Shown here: in pieces, positions 1 to 6,985 of the stretch
How the letters are laid out: each line of letters starts with the position of its first letter
Position numbering within the stretch: the stretch's first letter is position 1
NCBI RefSeq assembly: GCF_000196015.1
Contig: NC_007973.1
Span: 2,542,001 to 2,606,000, forward strand
Direction: 5' to 3'
Origin: Cupriavidus metallidurans CH34
Lineage (GTDB): Bacteria; Pseudomonadota; Gammaproteobacteria; Burkholderiales; Burkholderiaceae
Length of the DNA: 64,000 nucleotides
Program-made: the position numbers and the translations under genes
Notes under the pieces: generated by a model
Told to the model about the DNA's origin: nothing
Databases searched by the model: none
The model's input: the letters and a program-made list of their open reading frames with translations, nothing else

Positions 1-1
1 G

Positions 2-553
2 GTGATCTTCGGACGCCGGGTGCGCCAGCGCGAGCAGGTGCCCGATGGCGTCAAGGCCGTGCGCAATCTGCTGTTGCAGGTAGGGCAAGGCGAAGTCGAA
101 GCCGAGGAACTGCCGAGCGAGTGGCCGTTCCTGCCGTACATCGTCCCCGCCAGCCCGGCCGAGCCAGAGCATTTCTTCCGCGTGACGATGGAGCCCGAGC
201 AGTTCGCCGATGAGGTTGGCAGGCTGCAAGGCTTGTGGCCATCGCAGGACACGCACCTGGGGGCTGCGCAGCAATCGCTGCGTCCACCGGCGCGGGCCTT
301 GTCCCGCTGGCATCTCGCCCTGGCTCTGGCCGCGGGTGCGATCTCGGGGGTTGTGCGCTCCAAGACCGGGCGCGTGCTCGTCGTCAAAGGTGACACCCAC
401 AAGGACAAGACGCTCCAGCGGGAGTTCACCGAACGCGAAGACGGCTCCATCGCCGAGACCCGCATCCTCACCGACAAGTTCGTTCCCGTCATCCGCGCGT
501 GGGACATGACACCTGGCTCCGCGACACGGGGCGAGGTGTTGACCATTCGCTGA
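2..553 (+). CDS. C-terminal part of a DUF6094-type ICE protein (5' end outside window)
   Basis: The reading frame enters from the left edge, so the true start is not visible and the GTG at base 2 should not be taken as the start. The 183 residues resemble the C-terminal half of the DUF6094 (methyltransferase-like) proteins found just upstream of the helicase gene in PFGI-1/ICEclc-type elements; the stretch around FRVTMEPEQFADEVGRL (about residues 59-75) and the segment SRWHLALALAAGAISGV (about 101-117) are the parts I recognise. No SAM-binding motif lies in the visible part, so no catalytic role can be argued from this window. A 50-base gap with an AAGGAGAAA ribosome site leads to the next gene, consistent with one transcript. 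The family name is from memory of the family, not from a search. Confidence 0.55.
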   Translation: MIFGRRVRQREQVPDGVKAVRNLLLQVGQGEVEAEELPSEWPFLPYIVPASPAEPEHFFRVTMEPEQFADEVGRLQGLWPSQDTHLGAAQQSLRPPARALSRWHLALALAAGAISGVVRSKTGRVLVVKGDTHKDKTLQREFTEREDGSIAETRILTDKFVPVIRAWDMTPGSATRGEVLTIR

Positions 554-603
554 TCCACCGGACGCGCTGCCGTCCTGCTGTACCAACTCGAAGGAGAAAC
601 ACC

Positions 604-924
604 ATGATCCCCAATCCGTTCAAGCGGCCTGCGCCGCACAAGCAACCGTTGTTCGCACCGAGTACGTTGAAGTTGAGCGAGAAGGTGCATTGGCTGGCCC
701 GGCGAGGCCTGATCGACCCCTTGGCCTATGTCCAGCGCCATGTGCGCGGGGACTGGGGCGAGATCGATGAGGCCACACGCCAAGCCAACGACGTGGCGAT
801 CCAACAGGACAACCTAATGATCTCGCAGTTCAGGATCACGCCGGACCTGGCGCTGATCGTCAAGACCAGCGAGGACCACCAGACCACGGTGGTCCAGCTT
901 CCCGAAGAGCGGGACCTGATCTGA
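604..924 (+). CDS. Small conserved ICE protein, paralogue of the next gene
   Basis: A 106-residue protein of unknown function. The ATG at 604 is chosen because AAGGAGAAA sits just upstream, and the frame further up overlaps the preceding gene without a ribosome site. The core reads DPLAYVQRHVRGDWGEI, followed by a C-terminal strand-rich part ending TTVVQLPEE. The same pattern (RRH.RGDWGD, then S.(F/Y) near the middle, then T.(V/I)LP at the end) is found in the gene at 1014-1319 and in small proteins common on proteobacterial plasmids and ICEs, which are sometimes labelled restriction-subunit-like without support. No signal peptide or membrane segment is visible. The two genes look like a tandem duplication that has diverged. 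Confidence 0.8.
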   Translation: MIPNPFKRPAPHKQPLFAPSTLKLSEKVHWLARRGLIDPLAYVQRHVRGDWGEIDEATRQANDVAIQQDNLMISQFRITPDLALIVKTSEDHQTTVVQLPEERDLI

Positions 925-1013
925 GGCCCCACATCGTCATCCTCATCCACCTGACGGAGCCACTTCACTCCGGCAGGGGTGTCGTGGCTCAATGACTCAT
1001 CAAGGAGGAGCCC

Positions 1014-1319
1014 ATGGCATCGCATCGCATCGAAACCTACTGCCAGCGGCTGGCGTTCCCCATCGGGGCGCTCATCTTCAGCAGAGGTGTAGACCGCCTG
1101 GTCCGCGCGGGTCGCCTGGACCCGATCCCGTACTTCAGGCGCCACACCCGTGGCGACTGGGGCGACGTCAACATCCAGCAATGGCAGACGAACAGCAGCG
1201 CGCTTCAATCGGGCGCGTCGCTGGAATCGCACTACGTGATCCATCCGGGGCTCGCCATTCGCATCGTCACCGATTCGCAGCGCTGCGCAACCGTCATCGT
1301 GCTTCCGTCCGAAGACTGA
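1014..1319 (+). CDS. Small conserved ICE protein, second paralogue
   Basis: A 101-residue protein starting at ATG 1014 behind an AAGGAGGAG ribosome site. It repeats the architecture of the gene at 604-924: DPIPYFRRHTRGDWGDV at about residues 36-52, then SHYVIHPGLAIRIVTDSQR, then the terminal strand TVIVLPSED. Identity to its neighbour is low outside the RGDWG block, so the duplication is old. The function is not known. Its position just before the helicase and in the same direction suggests a role in element maintenance or replication, but this is inference only. Confidence 0.8.
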   Translation: MASHRIETYCQRLAFPIGALIFSRGVDRLVRAGRLDPIPYFRRHTRGDWGDVNIQQWQTNSSALQSGASLESHYVIHPGLAIRIVTDSQRCATVIVLPSED

Positions 1320-1395
1320 GCACGGTTCACCTGCGGGCCGCCCAGGCCAGCACCTTCAACCACCCTCAGCCACGCGTCGATTCTCTTCCCACCAC

Positions 1396-1440
1396 GGGGC
1401 ATGCCATTGCCCCGCTGGGGGTGGTGCATGCCCCATTTTT
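1396..1440 (+). terminator. Hairpin plus T-tract in the helicase leader (terminator or attenuator)
   Basis: GGGGCATGC (1396-1404) pairs perfectly with GCATGCCCC (1426-1434); inside it GCCCC and GGGGG can form a second short stem. The hairpin is followed by ATTTTT (1435-1440). It ends only about 15 bases before the helicase start at 1456, with the ribosome site TTGGAG lying just after the T-tract. It could end transcripts of the two small genes or act as a leader attenuator of the helicase. Confidence 0.6.
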
Positions 1441-1455
1441 CTTTGGAGCATCACC

Positions 1456-3735
1456 ATGTCCCTCGATCTCGAAACCACTGCCGCTGAATCCGCGCCCGTA
1501 CAGGGCGAACTGCTCGACGCGGAATCTTCCCCTCTGACCCTGAGCCTTCAGGATTTTGTCGGCGAGTTCGGCGACGAACTACTCGACGCCCTCAACAGCG
1601 CTAATCCGCCGGTCTATACCGGCCAACCGCAGGCGCACCGGCAACTGGTGGTCGCCAGCCTCAAGCGCAAGCTGTTCCCAGCCCAGGCCGAAGTCGTCCA
1701 CGCCGCCGCCGAGCTGCTGATCGACCGTGGCGAACGTGCTGCGATCGTCAATGGCGAGATGGGCTGCGGCAAGACGACCGTCGGCATTGCCACGGCCGCC
1801 GTGCTCAACGCCGAAGGCTATCGCCGCACTCTGGTGCTGTCGCCGCCCCACCTGGTTTACAAGTGGCGGCGCGAGATCCAGGAGACGGTGGCCGGTGCCA
1901 AGGTGTGGGTACTCAACGGGCCGGATACGCTCGTCAAGCTCATCAAGCTGCGCGAGCAGTTGGGCGTGCAGCCCACGGGCCAGGAGTTCTTCGTCCTGGG
2001 GCGCGTCAGGATGCGGATGGGCTTTCACTGGAAGCCTGTCTTCACCACGCGGCGCACCCGCCACGGCGACGTGGCGGCCTGCCCGGACTGCGGCACGGTC
2101 ATCACCGACCTCGACGGCGAGCCGGTCAACCCGATCGCGCTCCAAGCCGAGGAGTGCCGCAGGAAGTGCGGCCACTGCGCCGCGCCCCTGTGGACACTGA
2201 TCCGCCCGCGCAGTCTGTCCGGCAGCGACCAGTCCTCGGCCGTGCTCAAAGCCTTAAAGCGCATACCGACCATCGGAGAGGTCACCGCGCAGAAGCTGAT
2301 GCAAAAGTTCGGTGACGGGTTCCTGGCGTCGATGCTCGGCGACAACATCCATGAGTTCATCAACCTCATGGATGGCAACGGCGAGCTGGTGTTTTCCGAC
2401 CGTCAGGCCACGCGCATGGAACGTGCGATGGCCAACATGGAGTTCGGCTTTGGCGAGGGCGGCTATCAGCCGTCCGAGTTCATCAAACGCTACCTGCCGC
2501 AAGGCACGTTCGACCTGCTCATCGCCGATGAGGCACATGAGTACAAGAACGGGGGCAGTGCCCAGGGCCAGGCCATGGGCGTGCTGGCGGCGAAGGCTCG
2601 CAAGACCTTGCTGCTGACCGGCACGTTGATGGGCGGCTACGGGGACGACCTGTTCCACCTGCTGTTCCGAGCCCTTCCGGGGCGGATGATCGAAGACGGC
2701 TACCGCCCGACCACGAGCGGCAGCATGACCTCGGCTGCGATGGCGTTCATGCGCGATCACGGGGTGTTGAAGGACATCTACTCCGAGAGCACCGGCACGG
2801 CGCACAAGACGGCCAAGGGCACCAAGGTATCGGTGCGCACGGTCAAGGCCCCGGGGTTTGGCCCCAAGGGCGTGCTGCGCTGCATCCTGCCGTTCACGAT
2901 CTTTCTCAAGCTCAAGGACATCGGTGGCAACGTCCTGCCGCCGTATGACGAGGAGTTCCGTGAAGTCGCGATGGACACGGCGCAAGCCGCGGCCTACCGC
3001 GATCTGGCGGGTCGGCTGACCGCGGAGCTGAAACAGGCTCTGGCGCGACGCGATACGACCTTGCTGGGTGTGGTCCTCAACGTGCTGCTGGCCTGGCCGG
3101 ATTGCTGCTTCCGGTCGGAGACCGTGGTGCATCCGCGCACGCGCAACACCTTGGCGTTTGTCCCGGCTCAGTTCAACGAGTTCGAGATCAGCCCCAAGGA
3201 GCGTGAGCTGATCGACATCTGCAAAGAGGAGAAGGCGCAGGGCCGCAAGGTCCTGGCCTACACGGTCTATACCGGCACGCGCGACACCACGTCGCGCCTG
3301 AAGGTGTTGCTGGAGCAGGAAGGCTTCAAGGTGGCGGTGCTGCGCGCGAGCGTGGATGCCAGCCGCCGCGAAGACTGGATCGCCGAGCAACTGGACCGTG
3401 GCATCGACGTGCTCATCACCAACCCCGAGTTGGTCAAGACGGGGCTGGACCTGTTGGAGTTCCCGACGATCGTGTTCATGCAGTCGGGCTACAACGTGTA
3501 CTCGCTCCAGCAGGCGGCACGCCGCTCCTGGCGCATCGGGCAGAAGCAGCCCGTGCGTGTGATCTACCTCGGCTACGCCGGTTCCTCGCAGATGACCTGC
3601 CTGGAGCTGATGGCCAAGAAGATCATGGTCTCGCAGTCCACCTCGGGCGACGTGCCCGAATCCGGGCTCGATGTCCTGAACCAGGACGGTGATTCCGTCG
3701 AGGTCGCACTGGCCCGGCAGCTTGTCGCCGCATGA
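1456..3735 (+). CDS. SNF2/DEAH-type helicase of the ICE
   Basis: A 759-residue superfamily 2 helicase. The Walker A (motif I) GEMGCGKTT is at residues 100-108, the DEAH box (ADEAHEYKN) is near 356-364, and motif VI QQAARRSWRIGQKQPVRV is near 684-701. The spacing and the RxGQ-type motif VI are of the SNF2/Rad54 class. Between motifs I and II lies a four-cysteine cluster (CPDC near 209-212; CRRKCGHC near 235-242) that should bind one zinc ion, an insertion typical of the ICE-borne members. The start at ATG 1456 has TTGGAG upstream. In PFGI-1/ICEclc elements this gene sits exactly between the DUF6094 gene and pilL. The biochemical role has not been established for the family as far as I know; DNA translocation during replication or transfer is a reasonable inference. 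A strong terminator follows. Confidence 0.85.
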   Translation: MSLDLETTAAESAPVQGELLDAESSPLTLSLQDFVGEFGDELLDALNSANPPVYTGQPQAHRQLVVASLKRKLFPAQAEVVHAAAELLIDRGERAAIVNGEMGCGKTTVGIATAAVLNAEGYRRTLVLSPPHLVYKWRREIQETVAGAKVWVLNGPDTLVKLIKLREQLGVQPTGQEFFVLGRVRMRMGFHWKPVFTTRRTRHGDVAACPDCGTVITDLDGEPVNPIALQAEECRRKCGHCAAPLWTLIRPRSLSGSDQSSAVLKALKRIPTIGEVTAQKLMQKFGDGFLASMLGDNIHEFINLMDGNGELVFSDRQATRMERAMANMEFGFGEGGYQPSEFIKRYLPQGTFDLLIADEAHEYKNGGSAQGQAMGVLAAKARKTLLLTGTLMGGYGDDLFHLLFRALPGRMIEDGYRPTTSGSMTSAAMAFMRDHGVLKDIYSESTGTAHKTAKGTKVSVRTVKAPGFGPKGVLRCILPFTIFLKLKDIGGNVLPPYDEEFREVAMDTAQAAAYRDLAGRLTAELKQALARRDTTLLGVVLNVLLAWPDCCFRSETVVHPRTRNTLAFVPAQFNEFEISPKERELIDICKEEKAQGRKVLAYTVYTGTRDTTSRLKVLLEQEGFKVAVLRASVDASRREDWIAEQLDRGIDVLITNPELVKTGLDLLEFPTIVFMQSGYNVYSLQQAARRSWRIGQKQPVRVIYLGYAGSSQMTCLELMAKKIMVSQSTSGDVPESGLDVLNQDGDSVEVALARQLVAA

Positions 3736-3747
3736 CACGTTCCACTT

Positions 3748-3772
3748 ACGGCCCTTCGGGGCCGTTTTTTTT
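3748..3772 (+). terminator. Rho-independent terminator after the helicase
   Basis: ACGGCCC (3748-3754), a TTCG tetraloop, and GGGCCGT (3759-3765) form a perfect 7-bp stem, followed by seven T (3766-3772). It lies 12 bases after the helicase stop and separates that transcript from the pilL operon. Confidence 0.92.
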
Positions 3773-3873
3773 GCCGCTCCCGGTAAATCGGACGCTGCCT
3801 GGTTCGCATTGTTTGCTGCCGCTCGCGGCCTGAGCGGCGATGGTGAGGGCTGGATGTTTCAGGACGCCGAGCT

Positions 3874-4473
3874 ATGTGCCCCTCTCCACCGTGGTTTCAC
3901 TATCCCGAACGCCGCCTTCTGGCGGGATTTCTCGGCCTGCTGTGGTCGGTGCTGGCCGGTGGCTGCGCGACGACGACTGCGCCGGTCGCGCCCGACACCA
4001 TCGCGGAAGTCTTGGCCGCGCCTGAACCCGAGGCTTCCGAGTACATCCCGGTCGTGCGCTACGCCCGCTACACACTGGTCGAACTGGCACCCTTGGCGGC
4101 GCAGCGCGACCTGTTGTTGCAGACCATCGACGTGTCCATGCCCGAGGATGCCCGCGCCACGGTCGGGGATGGGCTTCGGCACGTGCTCAAACGCAGCGGC
4201 TATGGCCTGTGCCAGACCGCGCATGCCGTGATCGAGCTGTACGCGCTGCCGTTGCCGGCGGTACACCTGCACCTCGGCCCCATGACCTTGCGCGATGCGC
4301 TGCTCACGCTGGCTGGCCCGGCCTGGGAACTGCACGCGGATGACCGCGCACGGCAAATCTGCTTCGAGCGGCCCGGCGATCGCGCGGTCGCCGAGTCCCC
4401 ATCCGAGCCACCCGCCACCGAGGCGGTGCAGACGTTCCCGCTGGCACCCATGGTTTCGGGAGGCCAGCCATGA
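3874..4473 (+). CDS. pilL: PilL N-terminal domain lipoprotein of the ICE (TIGR03748-like)
   Basis: A 199-residue protein with an N-terminal hydrophobic segment (about 14-30) ending in the lipobox LAGGC, so Cys31 is the likely lipidated residue and the protein should be anchored to a membrane facing the periplasm. The body matches the short PilL-type proteins of PFGI-1-class elements: YIPVVRYARYTLVELAP, followed by two short beta-rich secretin-N-like units. It opens the first conjugation block and overlaps the next start by 4 bases (ATGA). It probably contributes to the envelope-spanning transfer machinery or its type IV pilus, but the exact role is not known. Confidence 0.85.
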   Translation: MCPSPPWFHYPERRLLAGFLGLLWSVLAGGCATTTAPVAPDTIAEVLAAPEPEASEYIPVVRYARYTLVELAPLAAQRDLLLQTIDVSMPEDARATVGDGLRHVLKRSGYGLCQTAHAVIELYALPLPAVHLHLGPMTLRDALLTLAGPAWELHADDRARQICFERPGDRAVAESPSEPPATEAVQTFPLAPMVSGGQP

Positions 4474-5114
4474 ACGCCCCGCAACCTGCCCAGCGATCGA
4501 CCGCCGCCGTGGTGGTGCAGAGCCTGATGTGGCTCTGGTTGATCTTCCTCAGCGTCTTGGCGGCCCTGGGCTACCAGGCCCTCAGCGACCAGGCCGACCA
4601 GGAGCGGCTGGATTCCCGCCTGCAACGCCTGGAAGCGCAGGCAACTGGCTTGGCCGAGACGATCGAGGCCATCCAGCAGCGCCCGGCCGTCGCGACGGAC
4701 GCTGACCTCAAAGACACCCGCCAGATTCTGGAAGCACGCGCGGCCCAGGTCGAGAAATCTCTCAGTGGCTACGCAGCGGCCGACGACCTCCAGGCGCTGC
4801 GCGCGGAGGTCGAGCAGATCAAGGCGCGCCAAGCCGCCGCGCGTGCCACCGCACCCGCCCAGCGGCGCGCATCGCGCACGTCCGCCGCCTCCAAGACCGA
4901 GCTGCCGCCGCTGCCATTCCGCGTCGTCGGCGCCGAACTGCGCGCCGGCCAGCGCAGCGTGTCCGTCGCGCCGAGCATCGGGGACTTCACGCCCGCCCAA
5001 CTTCAGGTGCTGCTGCCCGGGGATGCGGTCGGCCCGTGGCGCCTGCAGGCGATCGAGGGCAACACCGCAGTGTTCCAGGCCGGCAACCAGACCCGCCGCG
5101 TGGCGATTCCCTGA
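4470..5114 (+). CDS. Conserved ICE membrane protein with coiled coil and PilP/GspC-like C-terminal domain
   Basis: A 214-residue inner-membrane protein: a single transmembrane segment at about residues 17-36, then a heptad-rich coiled coil (about 42-125), an Ala/Arg-rich linker, and a small C-terminal beta domain (about 145-214; PFRVVGAELRAGQRSVSVAP...LLPGDAVGPWRLQAIEGNTAVF). The topology (short cytoplasmic tail, coiled coil, small periplasmic beta domain) resembles PilP or GspC HR-domain proteins that link inner-membrane platforms to secretins. That similarity is in shape, not in a motif I can prove. It overlaps pilL by ATGA and is followed 12 bases later by the TIGR03759 gene. Confidence 0.72.
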   Translation: MNAPQPAQRSTAAVVVQSLMWLWLIFLSVLAALGYQALSDQADQERLDSRLQRLEAQATGLAETIEAIQQRPAVATDADLKDTRQILEARAAQVEKSLSGYAAADDLQALRAEVEQIKARQAAARATAPAQRRASRTSAASKTELPPLPFRVVGAELRAGQRSVSVAPSIGDFTPAQLQVLLPGDAVGPWRLQAIEGNTAVFQAGNQTRRVAIP

Positions 5115-5126
5115 CCGGAGCACCCC

Positions 5127-5864
5127 ATGAAGCCGTCGATCCTCCTTTTCGCGGTCCTGGTGGCGTCGTCGCAATGGCCCGCCTGGGCGCAGCAGCCCGC
5201 AACGACCTCGGCGCGCAACGCACAGAGCCAGGAGCGCCCGCTGGCCGCCCGCGTGCTGGACGACCGGGTGGCAACCGAATGGGGCTTGCAGCCACAAGAA
5301 TGGGCACGCTACCGCGAGCTGATGGATGGGCCGCTGGGTATCTACTCGCCCAACCTGGACCCGCTGTCCGCCCTGGGCATCGAAGCTCGCACGGACGAAG
5401 AACGGCGCCGCTATGCGGAACTGCAGGTGCAGGTGGAAGCGCGCCGCGTCGAGAAGCTGCTCGCCTACCAGCGCGCCTACGACGAGGCCTGGCAGCGCCT
5501 GAATCCGGGGATGCAGCGCGTGAACCTGCCCGACGACAAGCCGGGCGCCGGCCCATCCAGCAGTCCCTTGCGCGGCAGCGGCCGCATGGCGGTGTTCGTC
5601 AAGGACGGCTGCGCAGCCTGCGGACAGCTCGTGCAGCGCCTGCAATCCTCGGGCGCGGAGTTCGACCTGTACATGGTGGGCAGCCGCCAGGATGACGCGC
5701 GCATCCGCGACTGGGCCAAGCGCGCGCAGATCGACCCGGCGCGCGTGCGCGCCGGCAGCATCACGCTCAACCACGACGGCGGCCGCTGGCTGTCACTGGG
5801 CCTGCCCGGCGATCTGCCCGCCGCCGTGCGCGAAGTGAACGGCCAATGGCAGCGCCAGCCGTAG
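5127..5864 (+). CDS. Integrating conjugative element protein, TIGR03759 family
   Basis: A 245-residue exported protein with a signal peptide (cleavage after about AWA, residue 21). It carries the hallmark of the family, WARYRELMDGPLGIYSPNLDPLSALGIEARTDEERRRYAEL (shown here only as a landmark, about residues 59-99), and a CAAC pair in a thioredoxin-like C-terminal part (about 150-235). The CXXC suggests thiol-disulfide chemistry in the periplasm, perhaps on cysteine-rich transfer proteins such as the TraU/TraH homologues encoded downstream; that is inference. It lies in the fixed order pilL - coiled-coil protein - this gene - transglycosylase. Confidence 0.88.
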   Translation: MKPSILLFAVLVASSQWPAWAQQPATTSARNAQSQERPLAARVLDDRVATEWGLQPQEWARYRELMDGPLGIYSPNLDPLSALGIEARTDEERRRYAELQVQVEARRVEKLLAYQRAYDEAWQRLNPGMQRVNLPDDKPGAGPSSSPLRGSGRMAVFVKDGCAACGQLVQRLQSSGAEFDLYMVGSRQDDARIRDWAKRAQIDPARVRAGSITLNHDGGRWLSLGLPGDLPAAVREVNGQWQRQP

Positions 5865-5866
5865 CC

Positions 5867-6436
5867 ATGCCCCTGCGCGCACTGGTGCTCACTGCCGGCC
5901 TGTATGCCGTTGCCGCCCTGGCCCAGGAGGTTCCGCCACCGGCTTACCAGCTTGCCGCCCAGCGCGCAGGCATCCCCTCGACCGTGCTCTACGCCGTGGC
6001 CTTGCAGGAGAGCGGCATCCGGCGCAACGGGCGCCTGGTGCCGTGGCCGTGGTCCCTCAACGTCGCCGGCCAGTCGCGCCGCTTCGCCACGCGCGCCGAC
6101 GCCTGCGCTGGCCTGCAGCAGGCGATGCGCGCCACGCCGCACACGCGCATTGATGCGGGCCTGGGCCAGATCAACCTCGGCTACCACAAGCACCGCTTTA
6201 CCGGCGCGTGCGACCTGCTGGATCCGTATCGCAACCTGGCCGTTGCCGCCGAGATCCTGAAGGAGCAGCACACCCCCGGCGAGGACTGGCTGCTGGCGAT
6301 CGGCCGCTACCACCGCCCCGCAGGCGGCGAGCCCGCCGCCCGCTATCGGCGCAGCGTGTCGCGCCACCTTGCCCGCGTGCAGGGCACGCGACCAGCCGCC
6401 GCGGTCCTCGCGGCGCGCCAGGAGACCTCCCCATGA
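5867..6436 (+). CDS. Lytic transglycosylase of the conjugation apparatus
   Basis: A 189-residue SLT-type murein hydrolase expected to open peptidoglycan for the transfer channel. A signal peptide (MPLRALVLTAGLYAVAALAQ) begins at ATG 5867, which is why this start is preferred over the in-frame ATG at 5846 that would lie inside the previous gene. The catalytic region shows LYAVALQESG (Glu of the SLT motif in ALQES) and, later, GLGQINLGYH and AIGRYHRP, the usual order E-S...GLxQ(I/V)...N/RY. It overlaps the next gene by ATGA. This is the VirB1-like member of the system. Confidence 0.88.
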   Translation: MPLRALVLTAGLYAVAALAQEVPPPAYQLAAQRAGIPSTVLYAVALQESGIRRNGRLVPWPWSLNVAGQSRRFATRADACAGLQQAMRATPHTRIDAGLGQINLGYHKHRFTGACDLLDPYRNLAVAAEILKEQHTPGEDWLLAIGRYHRPAGGEPAARYRRSVSRHLARVQGTRPAAAVLAARQETSP

Positions 6437-6981
6437 CGAAACCCCATCCCGCCCATCTCGCGTTCACGGGCCTACTCATGCTGCTGTCAGGCCTGCCGCT
6501 GGCCTCGCGTGCCGGCGAGCCACTGATCGTTGTCGAGGACCGTGGCGGCACGTCGGCATTGCCGTACTACGAAGCCCTGAATCTCCAGCCGCGCGCCAAC
6601 GCACCGGCGCGGCCGTCCATCCCGACGCCCCAGGTTCCTGCCACACGGGCGGACGAAGCCGCGATGCTGCCGGTGCGCAGCGCCAAGCTCACGCCCGGCA
6701 CCGTCGCGCGACGGGTGATCGAAGCGCCCGGCCTGCGGCCGTTCGTGGTCATCGGCGACGACGAGGCTTCCCGGGCCTGGTTGCAGCGCCGCGCCGCCGC
6801 TTTGCGCGAACGTGGCGCGGTCGGCCTGGTCGTCAACGTCGAGACCGCGCAGGGCCTGGCGCGGCTGCGCGCCCTGGTGCCGGGCGTGCCGCTCGCGCCC
6901 GTGGCCGGCGACGACCTGGCCGATCGCCTGGGCCTGCGGCACTACCCGGCGCTGATCACGGCCACCGGCATCGAGCAATGA
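6433..6981 (+). CDS. Integrating conjugative element protein, TIGR03765 family
   Basis: A 182-residue exported protein. The start at ATG 6433 overlaps the transglycosylase stop (ATGA) and gives a clear signal peptide ending near SRAGE (residue 26). The mature part begins PLIVVEDRGGTSALPYYEAL, the conserved opening of the PFL_4695/TIGR03765 family, and ends with a TraD-proximal fold resembling a small alpha/beta domain (VGLVVNVETAQGLARLRAL...GLRHYPALITATGIEQ). Its role is not known. It is always located between the transglycosylase and traD in this ICE class, and here only 4 bases separate it from traD. Confidence 0.88.
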   Translation: MTKPHPAHLAFTGLLMLLSGLPLASRAGEPLIVVEDRGGTSALPYYEALNLQPRANAPARPSIPTPQVPATRADEAAMLPVRSAKLTPGTVARRVIEAPGLRPFVVIGDDEASRAWLQRRAAALRERGAVGLVVNVETAQGLARLRALVPGVPLAPVAGDDLADRLGLRHYPALITATGIEQ

Positions 6982-6985
6982 AGCC

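Noticed and set aside
4200..5774. Long open frame on the minus strand over the pilL region (524 codons)
   Set aside because: A shadow of high-GC coding on the plus strand; low-complexity Arg/Ala/Gly composition and no domain. The same applies to the long minus frames at 2254-3738, 7259-8662 and 20280-21905.
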